Shown here: piece after piece, positions 13,984 through 16,804 of the stretch
Position numbering within the stretch: position 1 is the stretch's first letter
Layout of the letters: every line of letters begins with the position of its first letter
Source of the DNA: an uncultured Lachnospiraceae bacterium
GTDB taxonomy: Bacteria; Bacillota; Clostridia; Lachnospirales; Lachnospiraceae
NCBI GenBank assembly: GCA_900313265.1
Contig: OMRN01000137.1
Span: 1 to 16,804, forward strand
Length of the DNA stretch: 16,804 bases
Reading direction: 5' to 3'
Notes under the pieces: model-generated
Told to the model about the DNA's origin: nothing
The model's input: the letters and a program-made list of their open reading frames with translations, nothing else
Database searches by the model: none
Program-made: the position numbers and the translations under genes

Positions 13984-16803
13984 TTACCAAGCAAGAAGGG
14001 AATTACCTTCCTCTTCTTTCCCCAAAATACCGAGGATTGCCATTGCAAACGCCGCCGTGCCGGTTACGGGATTATTCATAACTCTCCTGAGAAGTGCGTG
14101 AATCGATTCTCCGTTTTCCATTGTTTCGTCAATGAATACTCTCTGCCCTTCTTCCTCGCATGATTTTATTGCTTTTAAAAGTGCCCGGGTCATCTCGCTA
14201 TGCATATCCCTGACGTATACGGTCTGTCCAACCTTAATCATTTCCGGATGAAGTTCAACCAGCTGACGGTAGGACTGATTCCCTCTTATAATCTTCACGC
14301 TCTCTTTATCGTATTCCAAAACGAGCATGGGCTGTGTATTAAAATACTCCCTGACCGAAGCATTGTCTTCATTTACAACCGCTCCGAGATTATGAAGGCT
14401 TATGGAACTAACCTTTCGGTTATAATCAATCTCCGCCGGATTCTCAAATCCAATCTGGATGCCCTTTTGGTATCTTTCAAAAATCGTTACCATCGGAATG
14501 GGTTTGCAGAAATAATACCCCTGAAGTTTCGTACATCCGATTTCGCTTAGAAATTCTACCTGCTCCGGTGTCTCCACACCCTCGGCAACCGTTTCGGAAT
14601 TCAAACTCACGGCCATTCTCATAAGTTCGGTAAGGATGACTCTCGACTCGGGTTTTTGATTAAACTGCCTCATAAAACGCATATCAAACTTGATTAAGTC
14701 AAAATGGATTTCCTGCAAAAGATCCAGGGAGGAATATCCGCTTCCGAAATCATCCATCCAAACCTGAAAGCCAAGTTCCTGAAAACGCTCAATCTGCATC
14801 TTCATAAAGTCAAAATCCTCACCGATAATGCTTTCCGTAATCTCTATGGTAAGCAGGTCTCTGGAAATTCCCGCCGCATCCACGCGGTTACAGATTTCTT
14901 CGACAATATCGCAGACTTCAAAATCCGTTCTCGAAAGATTAACCGAGTTCGGAACAAGATGAAGGCCCTCCCGCTGCTGTTTCTTAAGCTTTTCCAGAAT
15001 GATATCAACCATTCTGAGATCAACCTTGTAGATTAACCTGCTTTCCTCCAGAATGGGGATAAACTCTGCCGGAGAAATCATTCCTCTTTCAGGATCAATC
15101 CATCGGCAAAGTGCTTCCTCGTCACACACCCGTTTGTTCGTTACACGGACAATGGGCTGGTAAAATGCCGTAATCCAGTTCTCGGCAATCGCCCGGTCAA
15201 GATTGTCGATGACATACTGTCTTTGCACTTCCGTCTCAAGCATGGCATTATCAAAAAAGCTGTAATAAGAACAGTTATCATCCCGGTTTACTTTACAGGC
15301 ATATTTTGCCCTGTCACAGGCGATGGAACTTTCCACGATTCCCATTGAATCCGGATAGATGCCGGCTCTGACATAAAGCGTTTTTCCGTGGTTCGCTCTT
15401 TTCATTTCCTTGAAAACGGATTCCAGCTTATTTTCAATTCCGATTCTTTCCGCGAAAACCGCAAAATGGTCCTGCCCGAAACGGCTGCATCTTCCGTTTC
15501 CAAACTGATCTTTCAGAATTTCCGCCATTTGTTTAATCAGTATATCGCCCTCGGAGAAACCGTATTTGGTATTAAAGAATTTCATTCCTGTAAGATCGAA
15601 GAATACCACTGCACCCGGAATTCCTTTTTCATGCATAATCTTACGTTCTTTCTCCGCAACCTTGAGAAAAGTTTTCATATTCAGAAGACCGGTCAGATTA
15701 TCCAGATCTGTTTCTTTGAATCCTGCGCTCTCCGCCTCATCCTTCAGTGCTCGTTTCAAATCGATAAGGCTGCCCCAGTCCGAAATCGCTTCGCCGAGGT
15801 TCTCTTCATAGAAACGTCTTTTATCCTCATACATCCGCTCATCCGCAATACGGAGTGCGATCCGGACATTGCGGCATTCTTTCTCAACACAGCCTCCGAT
15901 GGCAAAGGAAAGATTCTCAAATTCTTTGCCATACTCTTTCACCTTTTCCATCCGGGCGAAGAGTTCCTCTTCCCCGATATCAAGTTTAATAACGGCAAAT
16001 TCATCTCCGCCGGCACGGAAAACTTCGTTTTCTTCAAAAGCCCTCTTTAGTACTTCCGCCAGATTCTTAAGCATAATGTCTCCCGCAGGATGGCCCTGCG
16101 AATCATTAATCCTTTTTAGCCCGTTCATGTCAATGAACAGTACACCGACGGAAGAATCGAAATTCTTTCCCCCTCTGCTTAACTCTTCCACGTAATTATT
16201 CATTTCGTTCCGGTTCATGGTACCGGTCAGCATGTCCTTTGAACTTAAAATCTTAAGCCGGCCCAAAAGCATATAATTACCGAGTTCCGAACCTAAGATA
16301 AAGGTGGTGACTTCCAGTGTTTCCTTTATTCTGATGCTCCTCGATGCGTCAAAATTAATTGCCCACATGAATCCCAGCAGCTGGTTTCCGGATTTTAACG
16401 GAAAAAGAACGATATTATGCGCACCGGCACTTGTCAGTGATTCATACCAGACCGGATTTCGATCTTTAATCAGCAGCATATCCCTTTCATCTTTTGCAAT
16501 CAGACAGTTGCTTCCCGCTATGGTGCCGATCCAGGATTCCGCTATGTCGTAGAAATCCTTATTTACATATACATCCATCGGCAAAAGAGAGGTGTCTTTG
16601 GACAATGCTTCTCCCAAAACATAACAGTTGCGGTCCTCCTGTTCCATGACCAGGATGCAGCAGTGCTCGGCATCGCATAAATCACGGATTCCACGGATAA
16701 CATCCGTCATGGTTGAACGAAAATCGTTGGTCCCGCGAAGCCGGATACAGGTAGCCAGAACGGATGATGCAATGTCTCCCGAAATATTTGACATCTTTTC
16801 GGC
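13984..16803 (-). CDS. Cyclic-di-GMP signalling protein, GAF-like/GGDEF/degenerate GGDEF/EAL/PAS-like (5' end probably cut)
   Basis: This signalling protein makes and/or degrades cyclic di-GMP. Numbering from the ATG at 16794, residues 1-180 look like a GAF-type sensor. Residues ~183-330 are a GGDEF domain with intact AGGDEF (261-266) but no RxxD inhibitory site. Residues ~362-515 are a second GGDEF domain with the motif changed to GQDHF (439-443), so probably inactive. Residues ~520-770 are an EAL domain with EAL (559-561), Asn618, ExTE (650-653), DDFGSGYSS (680-688), Lys701, AEGVET and QGYYF, all consistent with active phosphodiesterase. Residues ~795-925 look PAS-like. No membrane segment is seen. 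The frame is open to the window edge, and the ATG has only a weak site and stands at the start of a conserved-looking segment, so the real protein may begin outside the window. It is not obviously linked to formate metabolism; no terminator separates it clearly from the fdh genes. Confidence 0.88.
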   Translation of the reverse strand, partial: AEKMSNISGDIASSVLATCIRLRGTNDFRSTMTDVIRGIRDLCDAEHCCILVMEQEDRNCYVLGEALSKDTSLLPMDVYVNKDFYDIAESWIGTIAGSNCLIAKDERDMLLIKDRNPVWYESLTSAGAHNIVLFPLKSGNQLLGFMWAINFDASRSIRIKETLEVTTFILGSELGNYMLLGRLKILSSKDMLTGTMNRNEMNNYVEELSRGGKNFDSSVGVLFIDMNGLKRINDSQGHPAGDIMLKNLAEVLKRAFEENEVFRAGGDEFAVIKLDIGEEELFARMEKVKEYGKEFENLSFAIGGCVEKECRNVRIALRIADERMYEDKRRFYEENLGEAISDWGSLIDLKRALKDEAESAGFKETDLDNLTGLLNMKTFLKVAEKERKIMHEKGIPGAVVFFDLTGMKFFNTKYGFSEGDILIKQMAEILKDQFGNGRCSRFGQDHFAVFAERIGIENKLESVFKEMKRANHGKTLYVRAGIYPDSMGIVESSIACDRAKYACKVNRDDNCSYYSFFDNAMLETEVQRQYVIDNLDRAIAENWITAFYQPIVRVTNKRVCDEEALCRWIDPERGMISPAEFIPILEESRLIYKVDLRMVDIILEKLKKQQREGLHLVPNSVNLSRTDFEVCDIVEEICNRVDAAGISRDLLTIEITESIIGEDFDFMKMQIERFQELGFQVWMDDFGSGYSSLDLLQEIHFDLIKFDMRFMRQFNQKPESRVILTELMRMAVSLNSETVAEGVETPEQVEFLSEIGCTKLQGYYFCKPIPMVTIFERYQKGIQIGFENPAEIDYNRKVSSISLHNLGAVVNEDNASVREYFNTQPMLVLEYDKESVKIIRGNQSYRQLVELHPEMIKVGQTVYVRDMHSEMTRALLKAIKSCEEEGQRVFIDETMENGESIHALLRRVMNNPVTGTAAFAMAILGILGKEEEGNSLLAW

Positions 16804-16804
16804 A

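Noticed and set aside
15388..16050. A 220-residue open frame on the plus strand opposite the GGDEF-EAL gene
   Set aside because: It lies wholly inside a gene with clear domains on the other strand, shows no family motif, and has a Phe/Ser/Ile-rich composition typical of antisense frames.
1..16804. CRISPR arrays, insertion sequences, tRNA or rRNA genes
   Set aside because: No regularly spaced repeats of that type, transposase motifs, terminal inverted repeats or tRNA-like cloverleaf segments were seen; nearly all bases are in coding genes.

Overview
The window looks like chromosomal DNA of an anaerobic Firmicute, most likely a Clostridia/Lachnospiraceae-type bacterium. The clues are strong AGGAGG-like ribosome binding sites with occasional GTG starts, moderate GC, tightly packed operons, a molybdenum formate dehydrogenase of the clostridial NuoG-like type, and a GGDEF/EAL signalling protein of a style I associate with Lachnospiraceae. 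This assignment is an inference from style and gene families. I see no mobile elements, rRNA, tRNA or CRISPR.

Positions 7-7399 (plus strand) form one compact run of six genes: modA (molybdate-binding lipoprotein), modB (permease), moeA (molybdopterin molybdotransferase), a second molybdopterin-binding-domain protein with a C-terminal cysteine cluster, a three-domain MobB-MoaC-MoaE-like fusion, and an ABC exporter-type half-transporter whose N-terminus resembles a degenerate histidine-kinase-type ATPase domain. No modC ATPase gene is visible.

Positions 16803-7406 (minus strand) converge on the first run. A GGDEF-GGDEF-EAL cyclic-di-GMP protein, probably cut at its 5' end by the window edge, comes first. 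After a 116-base gap follow five genes: an NAD(P)-linked flavoprotein partner of formate dehydrogenase, the catalytic formate dehydrogenase subunit (cysteine form, not selenocysteine), fdhD, mobA and mogA. The two runs meet tail to tail with only 6 bases between the stop codons and no convincing terminator.

Together the genes describe a nearly self-contained formate dehydrogenase maturation locus. ModAB brings in molybdate. MoaC makes cyclic pyranopterin monophosphate. MogA adenylates molybdopterin and MoeA inserts Mo. MobA, helped by MobB, makes the guanine dinucleotide form, and FdhD activates the cofactor by sulfuration for the catalytic subunit, which passes electrons from formate through Fe-S clusters to the FAD/NAD(P) partner. 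Missing from view are moaA, moaD, moeB, modC and a normal free-standing moaE. The most unusual items are the ATPase-like/ABC exporter fusion inside the cofactor operon, the triple MobB-MoaC-MoaE-like fusion, an FdhD without the usual CxxC loop, and a second MoeA-like protein ending in four closely spaced cysteines.
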